A stretch of 64,000 nucleotides of DNA from Rotaria socialis (taxonomy: Eukaryota > Rotifera > Eurotatoria > Philodinida > Philodinidae): contig CAJNYU010000181.1 of the NCBI GenBank assembly GCA_905331475.1, forward strand, positions 186,001-250,000, in the 5' to 3' direction. Position numbers and translations under genes: made by a program. The notes beneath the pieces are model-generated. The model was not told the DNA's origin. It made no database searches and worked only from the letters and a program-made list of their open reading frames with translations. Below, in pieces: positions 23,601 to 36,340 of this stretch (the first letter of the stretch is position 1; each line of letters opens with the position of its first letter).

Positions 23601-26600
23601 CTAAAGCACGTTTAGCTTCATCAGCTTGTTGTTGTAATGTAACTTTTACTTTTTGTAATGAACTAACTTGATGTTCAAGATCTTCAAGTTGTTTGACTAA
23701 ATCTGAATTTTCGCTAAATAATTTTGTTTTTTGACCAGTAACATCATTAATCTGTTTAAAACTATCATCGAGTTTAACTTGTAAGTCACTTAATTGTTGT
23801 TCAAGTTGTTTTGATAGTTTCTCAGCTGATGCTTTACCTTTGTGTGCATGATCAAGTTGTGCACGTAAATCCTCAAGTTCAGATTTAACATTTTGTTTAT
23901 CTTTTTCTAATTTATTTTTTAATTTTTGTAATTGATCGATTTGTTCACCCATTTCTAAAGATGAATCATAAAAAAAAACATATCAATCTAATTTAAAGAA
24001 CGAAAAAACAAACGAATATTTACCATTAACAGCATCTTGATGTTTCTTTCTTAATTGTGCAGCTGTTGCTTCATGTTGAAGATTGGCTTCTTCTAAATCA
24101 CGACGAAGTTTAGCTAATTCACTTTCACGTTTTTTATTCATTTCAACTTGTGTTGTTGTAGCACCACCGGCCTCTTCTAGTCGATCATTCATTTCATCGA
24201 TTTCTCTTGCTAAATCAGCTCGTTGTTTTTCTGTTTTGTTTCGGGATTGTCGTTCACTTTCAAGTTCTTCTTCTAATTCTTCAACACGTGCTTGTAATTC
24301 TTTGATCTTCTTACCAAGACTTGTTGCTTGTCCTTGTTCATCTTCAAGACGTCCACCCATTTGTTGAATTTCTTGATCTTTACGTTTAAGAGTTTCTTCT
24401 AATTCACGTTTTGATTTTTCCACATCCTCAAATGTACCTTGTAATGATTTAAGATCTGTTTCTAACTTGCGTTTTGCTTTATCTAAATCAGCACGACCTT
24501 TCTTTTCACGTTCTAAACTATCTTCTAATTCATCCAATGTTTGTTCAAGTTTTGATTTCACTTTATTTAAATGATTTACTTTATCCTCTTCAGCTTGTAA
24601 TTGTTCGCCCGTTTTAGAATTTTGTTCTTCAAGTCGTTTACGTTCACGTGTTAATTTAGCAATTGTTTCATCTTGTTGTGCCATTTCATCTTGTAATGTA
24701 TGAATTTGATTATCACGTGTTTTACATTCATTTTCAGATTTTTGTAAATTTAAACGCATGTCATCAATGTCTTTTTTCAAACCATCAATATCATGTTCAA
24801 GTTTCTTCTTTTTATTATTTAATTCAGATGAGACTTCTTCTTCTTCATTAATACGATCTTCCATATCTTTAACTTGTTGTTCAAGATCCGCTTTTTGTGT
24901 TACTAAACGTGTAAGACGTTCTTCAGCACTACATGTATTTGCTCGTTCAGCTTCCAATTGTAGATATATATCATTTTTGTCTAAATAGCAAAAGCAAACG
25001 AAATAAAATATTGTAAAATGATCAAAGTAGAAAAAACGAAACATTAAGTTTGATTTCCAATGTACCTTTAATTAATTTAGCATTGTTTTCTTCAGTGTCT
25101 TTACGTAATTTTTCTTCTTTGTCAAAAGCTTCTTTAAGTGCTTTGTATTCATCCTCAAGTTTTTTCATATCTTCTTCTTGTCTTGCAATAGATAATAAAG
25201 GTTTAACTTTAGTATATAATTTCCACCATGGCCAATTACGTAATGATAAATATTTACGAACATTACGTTGTAAAATTGATAATGCTAAACGTTGTTCTAA
25301 CATTTTCTTATATTCTTTTCGCATAATATAACCACGAATTTGTCCTTGTAATGTTGCAATAATCTTTGATAATGCAGCATCACGCATATCTTCAAGTTGA
25401 CCTAGGACACCAGCCTTAAAGAATACCTTAGTGATACCACATCGATATAATTCATCAGATAATTGAATTTCTTTAAGAATGCTTTCAGTTGCTTTCTTAG
25501 CATCAACAAATCCTTTTGGTATAGCATTGGGAGCCAAAATAGAATAACGTTGTTTGAATTCAGAATAGATCATACGATTTGGAAAACCTTTACGGCAAAT
25601 ACGAATACCTTCAAGTACACCGTTACAATGAAGTTGATGAAGAACCAAATGTGAATCAAGTACTCCTCCAGTTTTGATTTCATTCGGAATAATACAACGA
25701 ACGAAATGAGGATGAGTTTGTTTCAAGTTAGTCATCAATTTGTTCAATTGTTCCTAATTAAAATGGAAAAAAAAGAATATTAAAAAATTTTGTCTTTTCA
25801 TTTTTGAAAGGTTAGCATTTAAGCGGTCAGTAGAATAAGTGAAATAATCAGTAAGCAAAATAAATATCAAATCAGTAGAATAAATGAATGATCAGTACAT
25901 TATTTGTGTGGTCAGTTATTAATATACTTCGATTTATTGATATATTTAAAAATCAGTAAATTAGATTAAAGGATCAGTATAAAAATTGAAATGTGTTATA
26001 AGGTGATTTACTTTTTTTTCATGTTTGTTCTTTTGGTCTATATATCGTACAGCTGATAAGTACAACGTATATAAATGTACTCTTAGCTTCTTTCGTTCAC
26101 ATTCAGATTAGTACCAACGAGTAAAAAACATGGAAGTCGTACAAGTTGCTCAATATGAAAGTGATATGTCAGACAAAGAGGTTCTGGAAGGAAATGCTGG
26201 AATAAATGGAAATCAAAGAATTCCAAAAAAGGATGTGGGGTAGCTTCGATGAGCAGAAGTATCACACCCACGCCTAACTTTCTATGTTTTACTGATCAGT
26301 TTTATCTTTTTTACTGGTAATTATATATAATAAACTGATCACTTTAAGTTTAGTTACTGATCATTTTAGTACTGATCATTCATATTCTTTTTTACTGATC
26401 ATTTCATTTATTTCACTGATCAAATATAATGTTCCATTTTTGAAATGCTTAATTGCTATTTTTTCCTTGTCGCCGAGGTGACTACTTATTTTATCAAATG
26501 TTCCACTGACTGAGTTTTGGATGTTCAATGAAAGTTCAACAAGTGGAATTTCGAACTAAAATCAGACTTACAAATAGGTTAACTGGTCATTAGAATTTTC

Positions 26601-29600
26601 TGATAATTTCAATCACAAACAAATATTCAGTTGTTTCTCTTTCTAGCAGATATCAACTATCATAAAACTAAGCGATTTAGATAATTTCTTGTGAATATTT
26701 CGTAAGATACTCAAGCAGATCAAATTTATTTGTTCTTAGTTTAATTGAGTTATTGAAATTACATTTAACTATTGAACATGAAACAAAATTCATAATGTAG
26801 ATAGAGTACTTCGACGGTTCAATCCACATCATTTGTTTTCCTACTCGAAAATCTTATTCGTACATGTCTCATATTGTAATAATATAATTTAGAATAGATT
26901 ATTTGATGATTTTCGAAAACATTTGAAACATTTTAAATTTAACTTACACGATGAGTAGCTGAGATAGTTTGCATACTGCCACCTTTCTTTTTAACACCAG
27001 TTTTGGCACTATTGCCTTCTTCTTCGACAACATCAGCATAGAGATGACTTAACATAGAATTCTTCGATTTAGCAAACAAAGTAGCACTAAAATACGAAAA
27101 TATTATGTTAATTAAAAATAGAAACAAAACAAAAGCAAAATTAATAATCTAGTTTTCTTTTTTAACATACACAGTTGTATTAATAGGATCTTTGTTCTTT
27201 TCTAGCCAACCTGTAGCTGTATATGGAACAGAGCCAGCATAATGATGAATTTCAAAGTTTGCTTCAGCTTTGCCTTTAGCTGGTTTAGGTTTACCAAACT
27301 GTGGATGTTTACCCAAATGATTATTATAAAGTTTTTCAACAAATGTTTTGTCTGTTGCTTTTGGTACAATACATTCTTCTTCAAGAATGGATAAAATACC
27401 CATAGGCTACAATTAATTTCAAATATAATTGTTGAAATAAGAAAATAAAAAGCTTACTTTCTCGATAAGATCAATACACGCTTGTAAATCCATACCAAAA
27501 TCAATAAATTCCCATTGAATGCCTTCTTTCTTATATTCTTCTTGTTCTAAAACGAACATATGATGATTGAAGAATTGTTGAAGGCGTTCATTTGTATAGT
27601 TAATACATAATTGTTCGAATCCATTGTACTAAAATAGAAATTGAACGAAAATAAAACGTACGATGAATAAATCTATGATGTGACTTACATCGAAAATTTC
27701 AAAACCAGCAATATCGAGTACACCAATAAAGTATTGTCGTTTAGCTTTTACATCGAGCGTAACATTAACACGCTCGACTAACCAACAAAACATACGATAA
27801 TAGATCTAGAGAGAGAGCGAGAGCGAGATAGAAAACGAAAGAATTTGATCAATTATCTAAACTAGATATGAATAAAATCAATAAATAACGTACCGATTTA
27901 GAGAGAGCACCGATTGAGTTTATAACTTGATCTTTATTTTGACCTTTGCTAACATATTCATTACCGACCTAGATATAACTTTAATATTAAATTAATACAA
28001 GAAGAAGACAATGTATTACCTTGATACGTGGTTTGAGTAAACCTTTGATAAGTTCGGCTGCTTCAATACCGAGGAGATGTGCAACCTTCTCGCAATCTTC
28101 TGTACCTTCAGCTTCGGCTTGCTCTTCGCGAGGTCGTTGTTTCCATTGAGAATTACCAAAATGCATGATAGCTGCTGTACATTTGTACATACTAAGTTTT
28201 TCTTCCTAATATTAAAAAAAGAATTCTTCTCTTTTGCTTACAATGAAGTTCTAAACAAACCTTATTGAAACCAAGAACATCGAAAGCTTCATCTGTAATT
28301 CTCATTTCTTCGGCATCATCAACATTATCAATAGTAAGCATGCCTTGAGCTACATAATGATATTTTCCGGGATCATTAGAAATAAGACATTCCTCTGAAA
28401 AATTATCATGTTCGATTTATACTTGAAAATTTCTCGATCGATCTTACTGTGATAGTCAGGAAAAGCATTTGAACACATTTGATAGAAAATATGATAATTT
28501 CGTTCAGCTACAATTTAGAATATATTTATTTAGAAAAAATACTATATACCAAAATAATACCTGGTTGCTAAAATAAATGAAAAAAAAACAACATTTTTCA
28601 TATTAATCTTTCTATGATGATCAGTCTTACTTGAAATATGACACGAGCTTTTTCAAGTAAATATACTTCAATATCGGCACCAGCAATTTTGCCTGAACTA
28701 CCAAAATGAATTCGAATAAATTTACCCTGAAAAATAAATCAATCATATATACATATATATATATATAGACGTATATAATAAATTAAAATCATGTTCACGT
28801 GCATTCATATAAAAAGTTTAAACTAAAATTATTCAAAACACATGCACATCAAAATAGATATGAAAACATACAATAATTGAATTTGAAAAGCTTGTTGGTA
28901 ACTTACGAATCGAGATGAATTATTGTTACGAGTTGTTTTAGCGTTGCCAAAAGCTTCGAGTACAGGATTCGATTGCACAATTTGATCTTCAAGAGTCATC
29001 GATTTCTATGATGTAGAAAACATAAGATGAATATGTAGCTATATGTACATTTAGAAATCAATTATTCGAGAGATAAATATGCATTTCTAGTCGAGACTAT
29101 AACATACATATGTATGAGAGTTATATTGTAATATGCAATGCATTAGGACCCAGTCATGATTATATCGATGGACATTGCGAAAGATAATTTTTCAATCGCA
29201 TGATAAAACTAGTTCGATATGATCAAAATATAGTTTAAAAAGATGTGAACTGAATACTTAAAAAGAAGAGTCCCAATACAATTTAAGAAGTATTATATTA
29301 AATTTTAGCATTCGATCTTATTTACAAAAGAATAACTTGTATATTCTGTTTGAATTGATCAATGTTAAGAGTAAATTCCAAGTACATTACCTTGCCTTCT
29401 TCTTTCTTAGTACTAGCAGCAGCAACCAATGCGAAATATTGAATAACTTTTTTGGTATTTTCTGTCTTTCCAGCACCTGATTCACCTGTGATTAACATTG
29501 ATTGATTTTCACGATCTAAAAAAGAAGAACCAATGCTATCAAGATCAAGGCTTTATTTTAACTAGTTTTTATTTGTTTTCATTAACATTCACAAATGAGA

Positions 29601-30822
29601 TTTTTCAATATTTATTTTAATTTAATAAAACAATTTTTATTAAATTTGTTGCTACGAATATTCTTAATCTCGTTCTATGTTAGTTTATTGCTTTCTACGA
29701 AACACTTATCTTGAAGATAACTAGTCCTTGTCAATCAATTATGTGTCAACAGTAAATGATTCTTCCTCATTAATAAATTTTTATCGCACTTGATGATTAT
29801 AAATATGGAGGCATTAACAGATACACCATAGTAGTCTATTTTAGTAGATGGGATTTTTGTTATAGCTGGCGGTTCCTCTTTTCATACATCTCATTTATCT
29901 TTGTAGTATTCATCTTCTTATAGTGTCGACATGGTACTGTTGTTGATAGGTGATGTATTATCTTACTGTCTTTGCTCCTACGTATTCTGTAAAAGAACCA
30001 GTGAATAAATATGTCTGATACTGATTCTAGAACATCAGGTGTAGAAGTCGACATCAATTTGGTCTATTTCTCATTTGATATTATCTTTAAAAATAGAAAT
30101 AAAAATATTAATTATATTTTCTACTTACCACGAAGCATATTTGAATATGCATTATCAGAAATAGCATATAAATGGGGTGCTACTTCAGTACGTTTTTTGC
30201 CACGATACATCAGTACAACTTTCATTGTATAAATTGGTAAACGTTTGTATGGATTGATAGCAACACAAAATAAACCTGAATAGGTCTAGAAAAAAAAAGA
30301 GAACATTCAAAATAAAGGTGTTAACAAAAAATAAATAAACTTACATAGATGAGCCATCTTTGATAGCGGTCACGTAAATTGTGTAGGACAGAAGCATCAT
30401 TTAAGTAAGTTAAATTAGCCATATCATCGCAACATGTATATTTAGGTGGATTCATCTGTTGTATATCATCCTTTTTCAATGTAACACTCTAAATAATAAT
30501 AAATAGAGCACAAGTTATTTTTCCTAAATGCTTTTCTTGTGAAAATTTTACATACGTCTCCTTTCGCTGTTTTGACTGTTACTTCTTCACCTTTAGTACT
30601 GGTAATTTCAGCAGCAATAAATGAATCTTTCGTGTCGGGTGCCCAACATTGCTTTTTACCGTCGAATGGTTGAGCTTGAAGTTTGATACGTTCTTCAGGT
30701 GACAGTGCTAAATATGTTAGTGAGTCTTTCAATTCAGGATCATTTGGATCATAGACAATGCTGAAAACAAAAATTTTATTATACCATTTCGTTTCAAATG
30801 TATCTTACCCTTCGATTGACAT
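20604..30822 (-). CDS. MYH: Muscle-type myosin II heavy chain, complete, 29 exons
   Basis: Sarcomeric-type motor: actin-activated ATPase head, IQ neck and a long coiled-coil rod. Exons from the 5' end: 30809-30822, 30556-30760, 30345-30488, 30129-30285, 29391-29515, 28907-29005, 28631-28726, 28561-28567, 28448-28507, 28261-28394, 28020-28205, 27894-27968, 27689-27805, 27458-27628, 27171-27406, 26948-27086, 25066-25753, 24024-24980, 23571-23954, 23360-23506, 22704-22880, 22418-22635, 22030-22341, 21532-21964, 21281-21459, 21015-21216, 20907-20960, 20747-20844, 20604-20675. All phases agree and give 1961 residues, normal for the family. P-loop GESGAGKT is at 184-191, switch I is NNNSSRFGKF, switch [11 protein letters not shown], and the SH helices [17 protein letters not shown]. 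Loop 2 is lysine- and glycine-rich (GVKKKGGSM). The tail ends in a short non-helical RGGSVRPR. No mutually exclusive exon pairs are visible. One intron holds a transposon (25810-26434). Confidence 0.96.
25810..26434. mobile_element. Non-autonomous DNA transposon with inverted GATCAGT repeats, copy A
   Basis: A 625-bp insertion in a myosin intron, flanked by a perfect 11-bp direct repeat CATTTTTGAAA at 25799-25809 and 26435-26445. The left part carries about six GATCAGT-like heptamers in forward orientation and the right part a similar number inverted (ACTGATC), an arrangement typical of subterminal transposase-binding sites. The extreme ends are only weakly inverted. The 9-11 bp duplication class would fit Mutator-like elements; this family assignment is tentative. 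The centre has an ATG-initiated frame on the plus strand (26130-26243, starting [19 protein letters not shown]) that is conserved in copy B at 53450-53970. Confidence 0.75.
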
Positions 30823-33614
30823 TATTGTTTATTTATTGTTCCGAAGAGCTGTTTCGAAAAAAAACACAGTTTGTAAAAGATATTTTATTAAATTCTATCA
30901 AGTTTGCAGATGATTCTTCGTCTATACCTTTTCTCAACTTGATATATGTATGTATCGTTCGTAGTTGGATTTATGTGAAACAGTTGTTTAGTTAAATAAC
31001 AAGTAGTTATATAGCTACTTCGGTGCTGGTCGAGAGAGAAAAACGATTATTGATAAGAAATATATATATATTCTCTCTTTTTTTCTCTATCTTACTGCCG
31101 ACTACATGAATATACTTTTGTTGGTTGGCTAAACTAAACCGGATAGATATCCAAAAGCGGCATCACTAGTTTCCAGACGAACAACAATATTCACTCCTGT
31201 CCCTTTTCTCTCCCCCCTTCCATTCTTCTTCCCTCCCCCTGTCGACCATCGAAAATGTAGCAAAAGTTTCAACGCTTATTATATAATGAGAATGATGATT
31301 AGCTACAGAAACTTAGACACGGAGAAGAAAAGCTTGATCGGTATTTTCTTCGTCTACAGAAGATATTTATGGAAAGGAATAAAACAAGTAGTCGATAAAT
31401 TTTTCACACGTCGACTATAAATTAACTGCAACGAATCTCGATATTCTACATTGATAATATAAACAAATAATGTAGACAACAGAGAATGTGTATATCATTT
31501 CTGTATTCAATAATGACTTCATATGTTTATCTGTTTATAGATGTACTCGTGCCATTGATTATATCGAATTGAACAAATGCGTGTATTTTTTGTTTATTAT
31601 TGTTTGATCATAGAGAAAGTATCATAGATAATTACACTAATCTATCCCAAAATACAACATGAATGCTGAATATCACATAGATATTCTAATTTATCTTTGT
31701 ATTAAGATGTAAAACTATAGACCTACTAAATATAGAATACATTCACATGTACAGTCAAGAACATCAATATTAATATACGTATATAAATATAGTTGATAAA
31801 ATAATGTTACAGTTATTTACAACTGTATCACATAGAAAAGTTCAATCAACTGTGATTTTTATCGATGTCTCTGGTGATTATATTGAAGACAAAAATTAAG
31901 CAATCTCTTGTTTTCTTATTTCAAGTCGTATGTCTTTAATAATCTACAATGAGAAAGAAGATCTCTTCATTGTTTGTTGTTATTATTGAAATGATCTCGA
32001 TGAATAATGATCGATAACGATGATAGTATGGTTTTATTTTAACCTAATACAAAGTCTATTCATACGACAGTCACTCAGTCAATCAACACAAGTATCAGTT
32101 GTGCTTGAGACAAGCGTAGCATTTGATTCCATCAATCATCTTTTACTATTATCAAGAATATTATTTATGTTTATACATAAGACTTGAAAGATATAGATTA
32201 ACATTCGATTATTATTAATAGGATGGTTTGAAACGAATGCAGAACATGAATGCAAATATTTTTACAGTCTTCTAAGAAAAAAGTATCTTTTATTTTTACT
32301 TGTATTGATCACAGCGATAAAATTTTATCAAATGGCCAGCCTACACAATCGAGTCGGCTGTTTCTCAGATGCTACATAATTAGCTTTATCAGTGTTGACG
32401 ACTTCATAGACAGATATGCTTTGTGTGGCTTTTTTTTCTAATTTTGGCGATGACATATTAATATTCGAAGACAGGTCAATTAAAAGATTATTTTTACTGT
32501 CGCAAAGCTACTACTCTCTGACTTTTATGAAATTCGACTTTAACAAGAAGAACTCTGACAATAAAATAATATTATTGTGTAGTATTTCATACAGATAATA
32601 TCCATAATAACGTCACATAAATATTTCTGATCGAATCAGAAATTTAGACAATACGATTATTCTCGTATAGAAACAAGTTTATCTCGGTTCATGGACATGT
32701 TTATATATTCATCCTTGTTTACTTGCAAGTACATACAGGTTGATCCAAAACTGAGAAAAATTGTCAGTTTGTTTTCAGCTAAACATAGGTTTCATATTTG
32801 GAACACATATGCTAAGAAACAATACTCATAGAAGCAGTCTATAATTAGTCTTTGTTCGAAAGAATTCATTTTTGAAGATATATAATTATATCTTTCTCGT
32901 TTGGTTATTTCAAAATTTGACAGAATTCTTGTGATAAGTATGCTTTTATCTCTTTTTCTGACTTTTTGCTAGCATAGATACAAAAGTTCAAGGCTCATTA
33001 GACTTTTTACATAGAAAACTACTTAAAAATATCAGAAAAAGCAGAAAAATCAAATGACTTCGATTGGAAAAAGAACAAATGAGAGGTAGACAAACAATTT
33101 GTTTTCACTACGTCTCATTCCCAAAGATCAATAATACACTATTTATCAGAGTGTTTTCTCACGTTGATGATATTGTTTCAACTCTCAGTTAGAGTATCAG
33201 ATATAATCTGAACAAAGAAAAATTCAGCATGTTATTAACTACAGAAACAAACAAGTGCACACCTACATGCTCACTATCTTTCATTTAGGAAGTTATTTAG
33301 TACGGCAAGTCGAATTAAGTTTGAATGAATAGCTAAAAATTAAAGAAAGAAGAAACTTATCATTAGCATACGAATTTTACATTTATTTCTAATAGATTAT
33401 ATTCGTCATTTATGTATTACGTCATATGGCTTAATACACTTTTTAAGACTCCACAATTTCAGCTCTATTCTTTCTACTGAAGTTCAAATTACAAGGTAGT
33501 ATCGATGACACGACAAAACAAACTGAACATATAAATCGTATTCGGAATTAGTATGGAACAGTCTTATTTTATAATACAAAAACAAAAAAACAAAAACAAA
33601 AGCTAATTTGAAAA
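30823..33614. other. Gene-free 2.8-kb myosin upstream region
   Basis: Likely holds the myosin promoter and 5' UTR. A pyrimidine- and C-rich stretch occurs at about 31195-31250, unusual for this AT-rich window. A short TA/CT stretch occurs near 31061-31090. I see no coding exon; small frames such as 32250-32441 have no family signature. Confidence 0.55.
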
Positions 33615-34282
33615 TCATCGCCGATTTCGTCGCTTTCTTTCAAGAACTTGTCTAGCATCAGTGGCAAGTGCCGATGTATCATTATCTCCATCATTACTAC
33701 AATACGAATAATAAAAATCCTAGTGATCTTTTAATAAAAACATTCTATTCTTACTTTTTATTTGCTTTTGACGTTTCATGAGTTTTATTCCGTGAATGTT
33801 TTGTATGTTTAGAGGCTGGATCAATGGTTACAGTAAAGTGAGGTTTTTCTTTATGTTGACGATCCTCATCAGTATCTTGTGATCGTCGCCGTTGTCGTTT
33901 CGATCTATGTTCTCCTTCATCATCTTCTTCCGTTTCTCGACTAGGTGAACTCTTTTTTGGAGGCAGGACAACCGTAAATTTAACTTTGCCATTAGCTGTA
34001 CTATCCTCTGTTGCTGTTAGTTCTTCCATGGCACTACTGGATTGAGATGTTGGATTATTCGATTTGGCAACAGTAAAATCTCGAAACGGATTTAATTTCG
34101 TTGGATTCAATGAACGCTTTTTTGAACAAGATATCAGACTAGTTATGTTACTAATCAATAGGAAAAAATTAATATTCAAAATTCAAACAAAAACATTTTT
34201 TTTTCTCACTTATAATTAGAATTACCAAATTGTCGATAGTAATCAGGTTGACTTTCAGCTCCACGTACTTTTCAGCCATTCA
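33615..34282 (-). CDS. Unrecognised basic, Ser/Arg/Lys-rich protein, 3' exons
   Basis: Three exons can be followed from the 5' side: about 34210-34282, 33755-34150 and 33615-33696, with introns of 59 and 58 nt. The peptide runs GAESQPDYYRQFGNSNYNN..., then KLNPFRDFTVAKSNNPTSQS, VKFTVVLPPKKSS, an acidic stretch and RSKRQRRRSQDTDEDRQHKE, then HFTVTIDPASKHTKHSRNK, ending LERKRRNRR. The composition (basic clusters, low complexity) suggests a nuclear protein, but I do not recognise a family. The repeated pattern (V)KFTV.L / HFTVTID is a possible short repeat. The 5' end is unclear: upstream of GAES the frame reads M-N-G-TGA-K-V-R, so either a splice acceptor lies just after this stop or the locus is a truncated copy. 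No further exon is visible upstream. Confidence 0.5.
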
Positions 34283-35663
34283 TTGTTGTAATTCTGTATA
34301 AAATCATTCATATTTGAATTTTAATAGTAGCAATATTTATGTTGCTTTATGAAATTTTCTCTTCTAAAACTATCCATCTAATATCTCAATATTGAAATCT
34401 ATGTTAGATACTTAACAAATTTCCTACAGAATCTTTGATCATCAATGAAGATTTTAACTTGTCAGTTTGTAAAGACGTCCATATCATTTCGTTGGATTTA
34501 TTAAAAGATTATTTGTAGCTATATATTTGAGAGATTCTAATGTTCAAAATCTTATATGAATATGAAATATTGCTTCCAGAAAACAACAAAAGGTAGCTTT
34601 TTCGTAGAGAATTAAGTTCTCAATTAAAACAATTGGACGGCAGGATATCAAATGTTTATTCAATGTTTAAATGACTTTCAATAAAAACCGTCCAGTCATT
34701 ATACTCTACGGATTATATACAGAGGTTAAGAAAATTTTTCAGAAAAGTATATAGTATTAAACAATTTACTGTTAATTGACATAACACATTTATTCTTCAA
34801 ATGATGGGTTGGCTAGTCGAAAGATTTTGAAGTGGGATCCTAGAGATAATTATGCGCTAGTATAATTTATAAACGGATTTGAAACCACTGTTCAAACAAA
34901 ACAAAAAAACATTTAAACCCAATCAAATGAACTACCTTAAAAATAGTTTTCAAAGTAGAAAAGATAAAAAGGGTTTAATGTAAAGTGACAATGAAGTTTG
35001 GCTGCCGGAAAAAAAGATATTGACAGGATATGATGTGATTGACATAAAACTTCGTTTAGTAAAACATTAAATAATGTCCTACAAAAATTGGTATACTATA
35101 CGTTTGTTAACATATAATGTATCAGATGTTAAATTATGTTTTATTCCATTTAATTCGGCTTTACTAGTTGCATCATAAAAATGAGTAAGTTACAGAGAGA
35201 ACTCCATACGATAATTTTAGAGAGAAAACTAGTATGAACTGTTTTTGATAGGAGATTGATTAAGCGTACTTATTACAGTCATAGTAACAAATATAGTCAC
35301 TTGTAAATTTCAAAGATGAATGAATAATAAGATCAATTATTATATTTGAAGTGAAAATAACCAGTAGTTTCCTTTTGTTTATGTTTAAATCCAAATATTA
35401 AAGTAATTTTCTTCAATTGGAAGAAAGGAACTTTAATACTTTAACTTTCTGCTTTTAAAGATGAAAATAAAATATATTGATACTTTCATTTTATAATTGT
35501 ATTGCGTCAATCATTTGATATAATTTGATTAAAATCGAGAGACAAAATAGCAAAAATAAGAAATAAGGTTGTTTATGAGAAAAAAAATCGAATTTATATT
35601 TAAAAGTTTCATTGCTAATTTGCTTTGTATCTATATTCTTCTCGCCAATAGGATTCAATGCAA

Positions 35664-36340
35664 CTCCCAGGTCGTAGCGGTACGGCTGGAAACAACCGGA
35701 AAATACTGAAAATCGCTGGAAGGTGGAAGCAGTATTCCGGTCGGAAATTCCGGGGATTTTTTGTGGAGCTCACATATATTTTCGAAGAAAATGGTAACTG
35801 TAAGTTTAAAAGCGAGATTTTTGCGGCGGGGGGGGGGGGGCGGGGGGGCGGGGGGGCGGGGGGGGGGGGGGGGGGGGGGGGGGGGGNTCTCTCTCCCCAT
35901 GGCAGACATTAATGAGTTTAAAATTGTGCTAATTAAGAGCTTCAGTAATTAGGCTGCTATTTCTTCCTTTTTTAATTACAGACTACACGAAAAAGGCAAT
36001 GGTTGCCCATTGCAGACCATAGAAACTAGTCGCTGCCATTGTTAAATATGCAAGCTAACAATTTATATACTCCATTACAGACATAAGCAAATAGGTAATC
36101 ACTTAATTATAGGTTTTGGAGATCAAGGTAGATTTTTCAGATGAACTATTTTGAATTGTTTTAGTAAGCCTAATGGATGTATGTGAGTTCCATATTTTAG
36201 CCCCAAGGGGGCTGCGCTAACAAGCTTTTTTCGGTGCATTCTGGTCAACTTCCAGTGTTTTCCTCCGGAATGCGGTGATTTTTCCGCATCTTTCCAGTCG
36301 GTTCCTACAGTATCCGGTAACCGAAACGATCGATCTGAGC
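35664..36340. mobile_element. Probable non-autonomous DNA element with CCCAGGTCG end
   Basis: The left end reads CTCCCAGGTCGTAGCGG, the same terminal motif as the element at 54797-55062. The right end (ACGATCGATCTGAGC near 36326-36340) is a diverged inverted counterpart. Both flanks carry CCGGAAA- and CTGGAA-type repeats in opposite orientation and are much richer in G+C than the surroundings. No target duplication was found and no coding sequence is visible. The interior includes a poly-G stretch that may be a sequencing artefact. Confidence 0.45.
35831..35887 (+). repeat. Poly-G tract ending in an ambiguous base (N)
   Basis: About 56 bases almost entirely G, broken only by single C residues at the start, ending with the only N in the window at 35887. 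In a genome this AT-rich, a run of this length next to an N most likely marks a sequencing or assembly problem, though a real G-tract within the surrounding element is possible. Confidence 0.9.

Noticed and set aside
21654-24367. Several plus-strand frames rich in Ser and Arg opposite the myosin rod
   Set aside because: Antisense shadows of the coiled-coil exons.
26810-26840. GGTTCAATCC, resembling a tRNA T-loop
   Set aside because: No acceptor stem, D-arm or anticodon arm can be built around it.
35655-35912. Poly-glycine and poly-proline frames on both strands
   Set aside because: Direct translation of the poly-G run with the N; not a gene.
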